From the NCBI GenBank assembly GCA_026712905.1, contig JAPOPM010000153.1:1-64000 (forward strand): DNA of 64,000 nucleotides, in the 5' to 3' direction. The position numbers and the translations under genes were made by a program. The first letter of the stretch is position 1. Every line of letters starts with the position of its first letter. The notes beneath the pieces were generated by a model. That model saw only the letters and a list, made by a program, of their open reading frames with translations, had not been told where the DNA came from and searched no databases. The DNA comes from Deltaproteobacteria bacterium (GTDB lineage: Bacteria > Desulfobacterota > Binatia > UBA9968 > JAJDTQ01). This document shows, piece after piece, positions 42,363-51,880 of this stretch.

Positions 42363-42392
42363 TTGACATCCGGTCACGACCCGCAATACAAG
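42363..42392 (+). promoter_or_regulatory. Putative sigma-70 promoter of the tctCAB operon
   Basis: TTGACA at 42363-42368 and TACAAG at 42387-42392 are 18 bases apart in the divergent gap between ubiD and tctC. A start near 42399 leaves a 25-base leader containing AGGAAGGAG before ATG 42424. Confidence 0.55.
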
Positions 42393-42423
42393 GGCGTTGG
42401 ACCAACTCAGGAAGGAGCACACC

Positions 42424-43503
42424 ATGAAACGACTCTTCGCAGTCCTCGCAACCGCGATCACCGTCCTGTTCCTCGTCTTCGGGAGCGCCACCCAGGCGGT
42501 CGCCGAGGTTTCCTTCAAGGGCAAGACCGTCGCCATCCTGATCCCTTACAGCGTGGGCGGGGCCGCCGACATCATGGCGCGCCAGATGCTGCCGTTCATC
42601 GGCAAGCAGATCCCCGGAAACCCCACCGCGATCATCCGCAACATGCCCGGCGGCGGCGGCATCGTGGGCGAGAACTGGGTGTACAACTCCGCGCCGGCCG
42701 ACGGCACCATCATCGGGCAGTTCTCTACTTCGGTCACGGACACCATCTTCAAGCCCGACAAGGTCAAGTTCGAGTTGGCCAAGCTGCGCTGGCTCGGGGG
42801 GGGGCGGGAAACCACCATCGCCTTCGCCAGCAAGGACCTGGGCATCAGCAAAGGGACGGAACTGGCCGGGTTGAAGAAGAAGGTATTCTTCGGCACCACG
42901 TCGATCCAGAGCCCGCGCGCCATGCTGCCGCGGCTGCTCATGCGCATCCTGGACCTCGACCACAAGGTGGTGACCGGCTACGGCAGCAGCGGCGACATGC
43001 GCGCGGCCCTTCGCCGGGGCGAGCTGAACCTGACCAACGACAGTCAGAGCGCCTACTTCACCGCGGTGGAGCCCATGGTCAAGGAAGGCGTCGCTGTCCC
43101 CTTGGCCCAGGAAGGCACCGTCCAGGACGGCAAGATCATCCGGGACCCGCGTCTGCCGGACATCCCCACCTATTTCGAGATCGTCCTGGAACTCAAGGGG
43201 GAGTCGATACGCAAGGACGTGCGCTACCGCGCCATGGAGACCCTGGCCTTCCTCGCCGGCGTCCGTCGCGGCTGGGTCTACGCGCCCCGCGTTCCCAAGG
43301 CGACCTTCGACACCATGGCCGCGAGCTTCGACCGGTTCCTCAAGGACCCCGAGATGGTCGCCCACTTCGAGAAGGCCATCGGCTTCAAGCTGATCTCCCT
43401 CAACGCACCCCAGGCCCAGTCCATCATCGACCGGGTCGTGGAGATCCAGAAGAGCGATCCCGAGGCCGTCGCGTTGCTGAAGGCCATGGCACAGAAGCCG
43501 TGA
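42424..43503 (+). CDS. tctC: Tripartite tricarboxylate transporter substrate-binding protein (TctC/Bug)
   Basis: From ATG 42424 the 359-residue protein has a signal peptide (M-K-R-L-F-A-V-L start, cleavage near A-V-A-E) and the Bug-family pattern: V-A-I-L-I-P-Y-S-V-G-G-A-A-D near 36-49, N-M-P-G-G-G-G-I-V-G-E-N near 72-83. These regions close over carboxylate ligands in relatives. The next two genes encode the large and small membrane subunits, completing a TTT system. It is likely an organic-acid receptor in the periplasm; the ligand is not deducible. Confidence 0.9.
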   Translation: MKRLFAVLATAITVLFLVFGSATQAVAEVSFKGKTVAILIPYSVGGAADIMARQMLPFIGKQIPGNPTAIIRNMPGGGGIVGENWVYNSAPADGTIIGQFSTSVTDTIFKPDKVKFELAKLRWLGGGRETTIAFASKDLGISKGTELAGLKKKVFFGTTSIQSPRAMLPRLLMRILDLDHKVVTGYGSSGDMRAALRRGELNLTNDSQSAYFTAVEPMVKEGVAVPLAQEGTVQDGKIIRDPRLPDIPTYFEIVLELKGESIRKDVRYRAMETLAFLAGVRRGWVYAPRVPKATFDTMAASFDRFLKDPEMVAHFEKAIGFKLISLNAPQAQSIIDRVVEIQKSDPEAVALLKAMAQKP

Positions 43504-43538
43504 ACGACCCCTTGGGCTGAGAAGGGGCACTCACACTC

Positions 43539-45140
43539 GTGACCGGCAACCGACGCCTGACCTGGCTGGCCATCCTGGTGGTCCTGGGGTTGTGGATCTA
43601 TCTGGCCCAGGACATGGCGGCGGAGATCGGCTCGGCCTCCGTGAAGGGGCTGCTCCGGGTCTTCGCCTGGCCCGCCTTCGGCTACCTTCTTCTCGGGAAC
43701 CTCATCGGCTTCGCCGTGGGCATGCTGCCCGGTCTCGGCGGACCCGTGACCATGGCCCTCATGCTCGGGTTCGCGTTCCAGCTCAAGATGGACGCGGTGG
43801 AGGCGTTCTCCTTCCTGCTGGGCATGATGGCGGTCACGGCCACCACCGGCGACATCACATCGGTCCTCTTCGGTATCCCCGGCGAGGGATCCACCGCCTC
43901 CACCATTGTCGAAGGTCACCCCATGGCCAAGAAGGGCGAGGCGGGGCGTGCGCTGGGCGCCTCGCTGATGAGCTCGCTCATGGGCGCCCTCGTCGGCGCC
44001 TGCGCCATCGCCATCGCCATCCCCATCGTGACGCCGCTGGTGCTGTCCCTGGGCACGCCCGAGTTCTTCATGCTCACGGTGGCGGGCGTGACCTTCGTCG
44101 GCGCCCTGAGCGGCGGCAGCGTGGTCAAGGGCCTGGCCGCGGGAGGACTGGGTTTCATGTTCTCGCTGGTGGGCCTGGACCTGCAGACCGCCACCGAACG
44201 CTTCACGTTCGGCTTGATCTACCTGTGGGGGGGTGGCGAGACGGGCGGCGCGGGCATCGGGCTGGTGCCCGCCACGGTGGGGCTCTTCGCCATACCGGAG
44301 ATCGTCGATCTGGCGACCAAGGGGGGGAGCATCGCCCAGGCCCATGTGGGGCGTCTGGGAGGCGTGCTCGAGGGCGTGAAGGACGCCCTGCGCCACTGGT
44401 GGCTGGTGATCCGCTGCAGCGCCATGGGCACCTACATCGGCATCATCCCGGGCATGGGCGGCCCCGTTTCCCAGTGGGTGGCGTACGCCCACGCCATGCA
44501 GTCCGCGGGCAAGCAGGACCAGGTGGGCACCGGGGTCATCGAGGGCGTCCTCGGCCCCGGCGCGGCCAACAACTCGACCCTCGGCGGCGCGCTCATCCCC
44601 ACCATCGCCTTCGGCATCCCCGGCAACGTCACCACCGCCATCCTTCTGGGAGCCTTCCTGATCCTGGGGCTGCGCCCGGGCACGTCCATGCTCACCAAGG
44701 ACCTCGACGTCACCCTCTCGCTGGTGTGGGTGCTGGTGGTGTCCAACGTCATCACCGTGTCCGTGTGCTTCCTGTTCCTGAACCAATTGGCGCGGCTCAC
44801 GCGCATCAAGGGGACGCTGCTGATCCCGCCGCTGTTGTTGTTCATCTACCTGGGGTCCTACACCCACAGCAACAGCATCGGCGACATCGTCATCACGCTC
44901 ATCTTCGGCGCCCTGGGCTGGCTCATGGTGATGTTCGACTGGTCCCGCCCGGCGCTCCTGCTGGGGCTGGTGCTGGGGCGGCTGGCGGACAACTACCTGT
45001 GGATCACGTACTCGCGCTACGAGTTCGGCTTCCTCGCGCGCCCGGGGGTGCTCATCATTCTCGGCATCATCATCGTGAGCATCGCCTACCCGCTCATCAG
45101 CCAACGCCGCCGCGCGCGGGCGGCGGAACCGAGGCCATGA
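43539..45140 (+). CDS. tctA: Tripartite tricarboxylate transporter large permease TctA
   Basis: The 533-residue protein has about twelve hydrophobic segments and the TctA signature G-M-L-P-G-L-G-G-P near residues 66-74, repeated in inverse-topology form as I-I-P-G-M-G-G-P near 304-311. I-P-G-E-G-S-T-A-S near 113-121 is a further conserved loop. The start is GTG 43539, with a good GAAGGGG upstream. It follows tctC by 35 bases and overlaps tctB by four bases. It is the ion-coupled transport subunit in the inner membrane. Confidence 0.9.
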   Translation: MTGNRRLTWLAILVVLGLWIYLAQDMAAEIGSASVKGLLRVFAWPAFGYLLLGNLIGFAVGMLPGLGGPVTMALMLGFAFQLKMDAVEAFSFLLGMMAVTATTGDITSVLFGIPGEGSTASTIVEGHPMAKKGEAGRALGASLMSSLMGALVGACAIAIAIPIVTPLVLSLGTPEFFMLTVAGVTFVGALSGGSVVKGLAAGGLGFMFSLVGLDLQTATERFTFGLIYLWGGGETGGAGIGLVPATVGLFAIPEIVDLATKGGSIAQAHVGRLGGVLEGVKDALRHWWLVIRCSAMGTYIGIIPGMGGPVSQWVAYAHAMQSAGKQDQVGTGVIEGVLGPGAANNSTLGGALIPTIAFGIPGNVTTAILLGAFLILGLRPGTSMLTKDLDVTLSLVWVLVVSNVITVSVCFLFLNQLARLTRIKGTLLIPPLLLFIYLGSYTHSNSIGDIVITLIFGALGWLMVMFDWSRPALLLGLVLGRLADNYLWITYSRYEFGFLARPGVLIILGIIIVSIAYPLISQRRRARAAEPRP

Positions 45141-45706
45141 GCTTCCGCGGATACTCCACCGTCTTCACGGGCGCGTTGTTCCTGATGTTGGCCTGGGGTC
45201 TGTGGGAAGCCTCGAAGTGGGAGATCCAGGCGAGCCTCATGGCGTGGATGATCGGACTTCCCACCGCCGGACTGCTGGCGCTCCAGCTCGCGCGGCAACT
45301 GGCGGGCAGCGACGAGAAGGCCGCGCCGACGGACGCGGGCGAACCGGGAATGTTGGACGCCTCGCTCCTGGAACAGGAGGGCGACGACCTCGACCCGGCG
45401 GAGGAACGGCGCCGCACCGCGAGCATCATCGGCTGGATCCTCTGCTTCGCCCTCGCCATCTGGCTCCTCGGCTTTCAGTTCGGCGTGGGGCTGATGACGT
45501 TCCTCTACCTGAAAAGCGCCGGGGAGAGCTGGCTCACCGTGGTCTCCATCACCACGGCCGTGCTGGGCGCGGTGATGCTGGCGTTCGACTGCGGCATGCA
45601 CATCTTCTTCGCCGAGGGCAAGCTGTTCGTCTGGACCGGCCTGACCACGAGCCCGCTCTTCACCAGCGTGTGCTACCAGGTATCGGTCCTGGTCGGCGCC
45701 AGGTAG
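45137..45706 (+). CDS. tctB: Tripartite tricarboxylate transporter small permease TctB
   Basis: The 189-residue protein starts at ATG 45137, overlapping the tctA stop as ATGA. It has four hydrophobic segments: about 10-28, 35-52, 100-120 and 135-155. A charged linker of about 45 residues (D-E-K-A-A-P-T-D to E-E-R-R-R) separates the two pairs. Size and topology fit TctB, the small subunit. The linker is somewhat long for the family but not remarkable. Confidence 0.82.
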   Translation: MSFRGYSTVFTGALFLMLAWGLWEASKWEIQASLMAWMIGLPTAGLLALQLARQLAGSDEKAAPTDAGEPGMLDASLLEQEGDDLDPAEERRRTASIIGWILCFALAIWLLGFQFGVGLMTFLYLKSAGESWLTVVSITTAVLGAVMLAFDCGMHIFFAEGKLFVWTGLTTSPLFTSVCYQVSVLVGAR

Positions 45707-45721
45707 AAGGGGCCCGGGACC

Positions 45722-46807
45722 CTACACCCCGTATAGCGCCCGGCCGTTGTCGCTCAGGATCTTCCGCCTCTGTTCCGCGGAAATGGTATCGTTGCCGTTG
45801 AAAATCGTGAACGCGTCCACCTCGCTGGAGGCGTCGGTGTGGCCGTAGTCGGTGCCGATGACGATGTTGTCGTCGCCCGCGTACTTGAGGACGTAGGGGA
45901 AGTCGTCGTCGGTCTGGGCCGACACGTAGATGTTGAACGCCTTCATGGGGTCCGTGGGATACTCCGCCGTCCCCGACCTCCGGATGGTCTCGTTCACCAC
46001 CCACGGCACCCATTGGGCGGAGGACTCGATGAATCCCCAACGCAGGTCCGGAAACACCTTGGGCACCTCACTCATCATCACCGTGAAGCAGGTGGAGACC
46101 GTGGGGATGCGGAACACCGGCAGTCCGCCGCCACTGTCATAGCGCGGCCGGAACTGCGTCGCCATTTTGGGGCTCCCGATAGCGATATGGATGCCCATCA
46201 TCATGTCGAGGCGCTGGGCCTCGTCGAAGATCGGGTAGAAATATGGATCCACCAGGTGCCGGTCACCTTCGAAGGGACGGAGGCACACGCCCACGGCGCC
46301 GTTCTCCCGGGCGAAGCGGATCTGCTCCAGCGCTTCGCCGATGGTCATGGCCGGCACCACCGCCACCCACCGGAGCCGCCCGTTACCCTGCTTCCACACG
46401 TCCGCCATCCAGCGGTTCCAGCTCGCGCACAAAGCGATCTCGACGTCGGCGCGGTCCGTGACCTGCTCGATCCACAGCGTGTTGTACAGGATCTGCACGT
46501 CGATGCCGAGCTTGTCGAGGTGGTCGACGCGGAGTTGCACGTCGCGCAGCTCCCGCGCCTCCTTCGGCGTCTGCATCTGCCGCCCGGCCTGGGCCGAGAC
46601 CTCGTCGAGCTGCTGCTCGCTCAGGGTGCGGAAACGGAAGCCCAGCACCTTCCCGTCCAGCACCCAGTACTGTGCCGTGGAGTCCTCGGGGGCGAAGAGC
46701 TGCGGCCGGAACTTCTTCTCGGACGCTTCCAGGTAGTCCCACGTGTTCTCGGTCTCCACCACGTGGGCGTCCGAGTCCACCACCAGGGTCTTTCCGTTGC
46801 CGGACAT
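45722..46807 (-). CDS. Amidohydrolase family protein (ACMSD-like), tandem copy 1
   Basis: The 361-residue protein has V-V-D-S-D-A-H-V-V-E near residues 9-18 (the metal-motif position where many members have H-x-H), a G-I-H-I-A near 209 and I-G-T-D-Y-G-H-T-D near 322-330 containing the catalytic aspartate. These match the amidohydrolase_2 family with aminocarboxymuconate-semialdehyde decarboxylase-like members. The next gene (46845) is a paralogue of equal length. Decarboxylation or hydrolysis of an aromatic-derived acid is plausible. Confidence 0.86.
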   Translation of the reverse strand: MSGNGKTLVVDSDAHVVETENTWDYLEASEKKFRPQLFAPEDSTAQYWVLDGKVLGFRFRTLSEQQLDEVSAQAGRQMQTPKEARELRDVQLRVDHLDKLGIDVQILYNTLWIEQVTDRADVEIALCASWNRWMADVWKQGNGRLRWVAVVPAMTIGEALEQIRFARENGAVGVCLRPFEGDRHLVDPYFYPIFDEAQRLDMMMGIHIAIGSPKMATQFRPRYDSGGGLPVFRIPTVSTCFTVMMSEVPKVFPDLRWGFIESSAQWVPWVVNETIRRSGTAEYPTDPMKAFNIYVSAQTDDDFPYVLKYAGDDNIVIGTDYGHTDASSEVDAFTIFNGNDTISAEQRRKILSDNGRALYGV

Positions 46808-46844
46808 GTTCCTTCTCCTTTCGTGCGCGACCCGCGGGCGGCGG

Positions 46845-47930
46845 TCACGCGATGCCGTAGAGTTCCTTGGGATTGTCGCTCAGGATCTTCCAGCGCGCCG
46901 TGTCATCCACCGTCGTCTCCGCCTTGAACCGCGTGATGGCGTCCACCTCGCTGGACGTGTCGGTGTGGCCGTAGTCGGTGCCGATGACGATGTTGTCCTC
47001 GCCCGCGTATTTCAACACGTACGGGAAGTCGTCGTCGCACTGGGCGGTGACGTAGACGTTGTACTCCTTGAGGGGATTGTCGGGATAGTCGGTACCCGCG
47101 CGCCGCCGGGCCTCGTTGACGATCCAGGGAATCCACTGGGCCGAAGTCTCGATGAACCCCCAGCGCAGCTTGGGAAAGACGCGCGGCACCTCGCTCATGA
47201 TGAGCGAGAGGCAGGTGACCACCGTGGGGATGCGGAACGGCGCGAAGCCGCCGGTCTTGTCGTAGCGCGGGCGGAAGTGCGCCATGAGTCCGGTGCTCGC
47301 GTTGGCGATGTGCACGCCCATGGCCAGGTCCAGCGCCGAGGCCTCCTCGAACACCGGATAGAAGTAAGGGTCCACCAGGTGCCGGTCGCCCTCGAAGGGG
47401 CGCATGCACACCGCCACCGCGCCGTGCTCGCGCGCGAAACGCATCTGCTGCACGGCCTCGTCCAGGGCCATGGCCGGGATCACGCAGGACCACCGGAGCC
47501 GTCCCTCGCCTGCCTTCCACACGTCCGCCATCCAGCGGTTCCACGCCAGGCACAGGGCAACCTCGGCGTCGGCCCGGTCGGTGACCCGCTCGATCCACAT
47601 GGTGTTGTGCATGACCTGCACGTCCACCCCCAGCTCGTCGAGGTGCGCCAGGCGCAGGTCCACGTCGTCCATCTCGCGGGAGGCCTGGGGCGTGGTGAAT
47701 CTCCGCCCCTTCTTCTCGGACAGCGCGTCGAGCTGCTGTTCGCTCAGCGTCGCGAAACGAGCGCCGCGGATCTTGCCGTCCATGACCCAGTACTGCATGT
47801 CCATGTCCGGCGAGCCGAACAGCGCGGGCCTGAACTTCTTGTCGGACCCTTCGAGGTAGTCCCAGGTGCGCTCGGTCTCGAGAACGTGGGCGTCCGCGTC
47901 CACCACCACAGGGTGTCCGTTCCGTGTCAT
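46845..47930 (-). CDS. Amidohydrolase family protein (ACMSD-like), tandem copy 2
   Basis: From ATG 47930, with GAGGAGACAAATC upstream, this 361-residue protein repeats the features of the gene at 45722: V-V-V-D-A-D-A-H-V-L-E near 8-18, M-G-V-H-I-A near 207-212 and I-G-T-D-Y-G-H-T-D near 322. The 37-base gap between the two means they are probably co-transcribed. Both keep the family's metal ligands, so both are likely active. Duplication with retained length suggests two related substrates or a heteromer. Confidence 0.86.
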   Translation of the reverse strand: MTRNGHPVVVDADAHVLETERTWDYLEGSDKKFRPALFGSPDMDMQYWVMDGKIRGARFATLSEQQLDALSEKKGRRFTTPQASREMDDVDLRLAHLDELGVDVQVMHNTMWIERVTDRADAEVALCLAWNRWMADVWKAGEGRLRWSCVIPAMALDEAVQQMRFAREHGAVAVCMRPFEGDRHLVDPYFYPVFEEASALDLAMGVHIANASTGLMAHFRPRYDKTGGFAPFRIPTVVTCLSLIMSEVPRVFPKLRWGFIETSAQWIPWIVNEARRRAGTDYPDNPLKEYNVYVTAQCDDDFPYVLKYAGEDNIVIGTDYGHTDTSSEVDAITRFKAETTVDDTARWKILSDNPKELYGIA

Positions 47931-48081
47931 GATTTGTCTCCTCGGCGGAATTGACCTAGACTCGCGACAGGTGTCCTTCTCTGCCCCGCACACCCGCACT
48001 AGTTAACGAACCCTTGGATTGGGTGTCAAGAAGTTTGCGGGGCCGCATCCCACACGGACGGGACGCCCATACGGCAGCCCC

Positions 48082-48840
48082 GTGCGGAACATCCTTACCA
48101 TCTCGCTGATTCTTCTGTCGCTGGCGCTCGTCTCGGTGTTCGTGGTCGCCGCGTCCGGGGCGTGGAACCGGGACTGGCGCACCGCCAGCCGGGAAAGCTC
48201 CGGCATCGCGCCGGACCCCGCACGTACGCCCGAGGCCGTGGTTCAACTCTATGCGGCGCGCGCCTTCAACTGGCGCGGCATATTCGGCGTGCATACGTGG
48301 ATCGCCACCAAGGAACCCGGGGCACCGGCGTACACCGTCTACCAGGTGGTGGGCTGGCGCCTGTACCGCGGCCTGCCGGTGGTTTCGGTGCAGCAAGACA
48401 TTCCCGACCGGCTGTGGTTCGACAGCCGCCCGCGAGTCATGGCGGACCTGCGCGGGGCGGCGGCCGAGCGCGCCATCGAGGGCATCCGCGAAGCCGCCGG
48501 GAGCTACCCGTATCCGGAGGAGTACCGGCTGTGGCCGGGCCCCAACAGCAACACCTTCACCGCCTACATCGGCCGCCGCGTGCCCGAGCTCGGGGCCGCG
48601 CTTCCCGCCAACGCCCTGGGCAAGGACTATCTGGACAAGGGAGCCTTCCTCGCCCGCGCGCCCAGCTACACCGGCTGGCAACTCTCCGTATACGGCGCGC
48701 TGGGGCTGACGCTCGCCTTGCAGGAAGGGATCGAGATCAACGTTCTCGGGCTCGTCTTCGGACTCGACGTGACGCGGCCGGCGCTCAAGCTTCCCTTCGT
48801 GGAGCGCATCGGCCTCAGCAGGGATCTGCCGGAACGATGA
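48082..48840 (+). CDS. DUF3750 domain-containing protein
   Basis: From GTG 48082 the product has 252 residues. An N-terminal hydrophobic segment (I-L-T-I-S-L-I-L-L) anchors or exports it. The body contains R-A-F-N-W-R-G-I-F-G-V-H-T-W near 59-72, Y-Q-V-V-G-W near 85-90, and W-P-G-P-N-S-N-T-F near 152-160, which match DUF3750 proteins. The latter block with asparagine, serine and histidine residues recalls NlpC/P60-like peptidases, but this is only suggestive. A TTG at 48019 gives a longer version without a ribosome-binding site. Envelope-located; function unknown. Confidence 0.75.
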   Translation: MRNILTISLILLSLALVSVFVVAASGAWNRDWRTASRESSGIAPDPARTPEAVVQLYAARAFNWRGIFGVHTWIATKEPGAPAYTVYQVVGWRLYRGLPVVSVQQDIPDRLWFDSRPRVMADLRGAAAERAIEGIREAAGSYPYPEEYRLWPGPNSNTFTAYIGRRVPELGAALPANALGKDYLDKGAFLARAPSYTGWQLSVYGALGLTLALQEGIEINVLGLVFGLDVTRPALKLPFVERIGLSRDLPER

Positions 48841-48865
48841 GGACCCGGCGCCCGGACCGACGTTC

Positions 48866-49726
48866 ATGACCCCGCAATTCCTGGCCCTGGTGACGTCGTT
48901 CTTCTACGCCGGCTGCTTTCTCGCCGCCCGGCGCGGACTGATGTACTCCACGCCGGTGACCGCGGCCTACGTGGCGTTGAGCGTCAACACCACGATCCTT
49001 TGGCTGGTGGCGTTCATGACCGGCGGCGTGCGCGCCATCCCGTTCATCGCCATCGCCTGCTTCGCCGTCGGCGGCTGGCTGCAACTCGTCACACGGCTGT
49101 GCGCCTACACCGGCGTGGCGCGCATGGGGGCATCGGTCACCAGCACGGTGCAGGCCACCAATCCCCTCTTCAGCACCACCCTCGCCGTGCTGCTCCTGCA
49201 CGAGACGGTGACACCCTTTCTGCTCTCCGGCACGGGACTCGTCGTGGCCGGGATCGGCCTGATCTCCTGGAGACCGCAACACCAGAAGCAGACCTACCGG
49301 ACATGGGAACTGGTCTTCCCCCTGGCCGCCTCCTTCAGCGCCGGCCTCAACCACCCGCTGCGGCGCTACGGCCTCACCGTGGCCAACCAGCCGCTGCTGC
49401 TCAGCGCGGTGATGGGGACGGCGGCGCTGGTGCCCATGCTGCTGAACCTGTTGAACCCGAAGGCGCGCGCCCGGCTCATGCCGGACCGGCGCGCCATGCC
49501 CTATTTCCTGGTCACCGGAGTCTTCGAGGCAATCGGCATCTGGTCGCTCGTGGCCGCCCTCGGCAACGGCAACGTGGTCGTGGTAGGACCCATCGTCTGC
49601 ATCGCGCCCCTCTGGGTGCTGCTGGGCACGATGCTGTTCTCGCGCGACATCGAGCAGGTGAACCTGCGCACCGCCATCGCCACGCTGTTCGTCATCATCG
49701 GCGTCGTCGCCATCTACCTGGCGTAG
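48866..49726 (+). CDS. DMT-superfamily EamA-type permease
   Basis: The 286-residue protein has ten hydrophobic segments arranged as two EamA repeats of five, typical of drug/metabolite transporters. It starts M-T-P-Q-F-L-A-L-V-T and has the G-x-x-x-T-x-x-x-x-N-P-L-F segment near residues 90-105, then L-L-H-E-T-V-T-P-F near 109-117 at the end of repeat one. It probably moves a small metabolite, direction and substrate unknown. It lies 25 bases after the DUF3750 gene and is followed by repeat module C. Confidence 0.86.
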   Translation: MTPQFLALVTSFFYAGCFLAARRGLMYSTPVTAAYVALSVNTTILWLVAFMTGGVRAIPFIAIACFAVGGWLQLVTRLCAYTGVARMGASVTSTVQATNPLFSTTLAVLLLHETVTPFLLSGTGLVVAGIGLISWRPQHQKQTYRTWELVFPLAASFSAGLNHPLRRYGLTVANQPLLLSAVMGTAALVPMLLNLLNPKARARLMPDRRAMPYFLVTGVFEAIGIWSLVAALGNGNVVVVGPIVCIAPLWVLLGTMLFSRDIEQVNLRTAIATLFVIIGVVAIYLA

Positions 49727-49728
49727 AT

Positions 49729-50027
49729 CCCCTGGATTCCCGCCTTCCAGGCTGTGTCAATACTGATGAGGCAGAGCCCCCCCGGAATCGTCATTCCCGC
49801 GAAAGCGGGAATCCAGGGGTGGTGGTGGGGCACTACAGCGGCGTTGCCCGCCTCCCCACTCCTGGATTCCCGCTTTCGCGGGAATGACGACTCCGGGGGT
49901 TGGCGCCAATTCTTGCCCGGACGACGTTTTGACACGGCCTGGGAAACGGGAATGAGGAATCGGGGGGGGGGGGGCGCCAGTTCTTGTCCGGGCGGAGTTA
50001 TGACACACCCTGTTCCGCGGGAATGAC
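49729..50027. repeat. Composite REP/BIME-like module C
   Basis: A left half-repeat (CCTGGATTCCCGCCTTCCAG with GTGTCAA) is followed by a long inverted repeat at about 49778-49899. Another partial unit near 49926-49955 and the right inverted half-repeat (TGACACACCCTGTTCCGCGG) complete it. A G-run of about twelve near 49963-49975 is present. It fills almost the whole gap 49727-50071 between the DMT permease and the converging esterase. Confidence 0.83.
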
Positions 50028-50071
50028 CATGGGGGGAGCGAGGACGACGTTGCGTGCCCGCCGTGCCGGAG

Positions 50072-50737
50072 CTAAGGGGCGATGGCCTGCGCCAGCACGT
50101 TCTCCTGGAGCCACGCGGTCAGGTCGGCGAGGCTGCGGGACGTAATCTCGTGGCCCATGTCGTATTCGCGGTAGTCCACCGGGACCCGCAGCTTCTCGAG
50201 CAGGGTGATCGAGTGCTTGGCGCGCGCCAGCTCGATCAGCTCGTCGCGGGCGCCGTGCTGCACCAGAGTCCGGAGCGAGTCCACCCCGTCGGACACGCCA
50301 AGGGCGTCCAGCGTCCCCTCGCGCAGCCACGAACTGAGCACGCACATGCCGGCGAAGCGGTCGGGATCGGACAATCCCAGGCTGTAGGCCATGCCGCCGC
50401 CCTGGCTGAAGCCCAGCAGAACCAGCTTGCCGCCGGCCACGGCGTAGCGCTCGGCGCACTGGTCCAGGAACGTACGCAGCCGGTCGCGGGCGAAAAGGAA
50501 GGCGGCGGTATCGATCTCGCCCCCCAGGGACATGGGGAACCAGGCGTATCCGGTCATGCCCGGGCCCAGCGCCACCTCCAGCGGCGCCTGCGGACAGATG
50601 ACGCGGAACGCGCCGCCGCACAGATGCGGCGCCAGCCCCAGGAGGTCCATGGCGTTGGCGCCGCGTCCGTGGAGCGCCAGGATCGTCGGATGCGGCCCTT
50701 CGCCCTCGGGCTCGTATACGCAGTGAAGCAATTCCAT
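50072..50737 (-). CDS. Alpha/beta-hydrolase, phospholipase/carboxylesterase-like
   Basis: From ATG 50737 the protein has 221 residues. L-H-G-R-G-A-N near 22-28 forms the oxyanion region, and G-F-S-Q-G-G holds the nucleophile Ser111. A late aspartate in A-R-D-E-L and histidine in M-G-H-E-I complete the triad. The pattern resembles the YpfH/phospholipase-carboxylesterase group, cytosolic esterases of broad substrate range. AGGCGGAG lies upstream. A GTG at 50755, overlapping the epimerase stop by four bases, is an alternative start. Confidence 0.86.
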   Translation of the reverse strand: MELLHCVYEPEGEGPHPTILALHGRGANAMDLLGLAPHLCGGAFRVICPQAPLEVALGPGMTGYAWFPMSLGGEIDTAAFLFARDRLRTFLDQCAERYAVAGGKLVLLGFSQGGGMAYSLGLSDPDRFAGMCVLSSWLREGTLDALGVSDGVDSLRTLVQHGARDELIELARAKHSITLLEKLRVPVDYREYDMGHEITSRSLADLTAWLQENVLAQAIAP

Positions 50738-50751
50738 CGCGGCTCCGCCTC

Positions 50752-51699
50752 TCACTCCATGACCGCCCGGAGGTCCTTGGCGTAGTCCTCGAACGCCGCG
50801 TCCATGGTGTACTGCGGCTCCCAGCCCAGGTATTCGTTGGCTCTGGAGATGTCCAGGGGCACGCTGGTCGACACATCCGGCGGCCGTCCGGGAATCACCT
50901 CCACCTCCAGCTTGGGAAACTGCCGCTCCACCGACGCCACCAGCTCGTCGAAGGTCGTCACCTGGCCGGAGCCGATGTTGAGGGTGGTCTTCTCGGGCAT
51001 CGGCACCGTCGTCGCCAGGTCCACGGCACGCCCCATGTCCTTGGCGTAGACGTACTCGAAGGTCATGGTCTGGGCCTGGGGAATCCGCGCCACCTGACCG
51101 CGGATGCCCGCCTCCAGCAGCATCTGCACCTTCTCGCCGCCGCCGGAGCCGCCCCAGAAGTGCCCGAGCCCGTACGCGTTGGCCAGGCGCAGCGTCAGCA
51201 GCTCGAAGCCGTACAGACGCTGATATGCCTCCGCCATCAGCTCCTTGGTGGCCTTGGAGTTGCCGTAACCGGCGCCCGGCCCACGCGGCATGTCCTCGTG
51301 GGTGGGTCGATCCCCGGCGCGACGCCGGTCATAGGCGCCGAAGGTGCTGATCAGCACGAAACGCTTCACCCCGGTGAGCCGCGCGGCCTCCAACACGTTG
51401 ATGGTCCCCATCACGTTGATCTGCAGGCCGTTGTAAAGCGACTCCACCACCCGCCCGCCGATGAGTCCGGCGGTATGCACCACGGTCTCCGGACGGTGGC
51501 GCTGCATCGCATCCACCAGCGCCGGCAGGTCCCGGATGTCCTTCTCCACCACGTTCACGTCCGCCGTCCCGAGCTTCCGGTGCAGATACTCCGTGCGCGG
51601 CATGAAGTCGTAGAAAACCAGCTTCTCGTTGCGCTTCAGCGCACACTGCGCGAACGAGGTGCCGACGAGGCCCACTCCGGTGACAAGTGTTGTTCCCAT
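50752..51699 (-). CDS. NAD-dependent epimerase/dehydratase (extended SDR)
   Basis: From ATG 51699 the protein has 315 residues with the NAD motif T-G-V-G-L-V-G at 7-13 (a slight variant of T-G-x-x-G-x-x-G) and the catalytic pair Tyr145/Lys149 in Y-G-N-S-K. It resembles UDP-sugar epimerases and related reductases. The frame is open upstream but those residues are not conserved. It overlaps or abuts the esterase gene, so they may be co-transcribed. Specific sugar or other substrate unknown. Confidence 0.85.
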   Translation of the reverse strand: MGTTLVTGVGLVGTSFAQCALKRNEKLVFYDFMPRTEYLHRKLGTADVNVVEKDIRDLPALVDAMQRHRPETVVHTAGLIGGRVVESLYNGLQINVMGTINVLEAARLTGVKRFVLISTFGAYDRRRAGDRPTHEDMPRGPGAGYGNSKATKELMAEAYQRLYGFELLTLRLANAYGLGHFWGGSGGGEKVQMLLEAGIRGQVARIPQAQTMTFEYVYAKDMGRAVDLATTVPMPEKTTLNIGSGQVTTFDELVASVERQFPKLEVEVIPGRPPDVSTSVPLDISRANEYLGWEPQYTMDAAFEDYAKDLRAVME

Positions 51700-51844
51700 G
51701 ATTACCTGACTCCTTGGTTGGAATTGAGACGCCCACGATCCCGCACGATCCACGTCGGGCGAGGCATGCTTCGGCTCGGCACAGCCCCATCCATAACCGA
51801 CTTGGCCGCCGCCGGCAAACACGCTCGGCACCGTCCGCCGCGTG

Positions 51845-51874
51845 TTGACGCGCGGAAACCGGACCCTGTATGGT
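51845..51874 (+). promoter_or_regulatory. Putative sigma-70 promoter placing the TPR mRNA start at its GTG
   Basis: TTGACG at 51845-51850 and TATGGT at 51869-51874 are 18 bases apart. Seven bases after the -10 box is the GTG at 51881, which suggests a leaderless transcript. Confidence 0.5.
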
Positions 51875-51880
51875 GGCGCC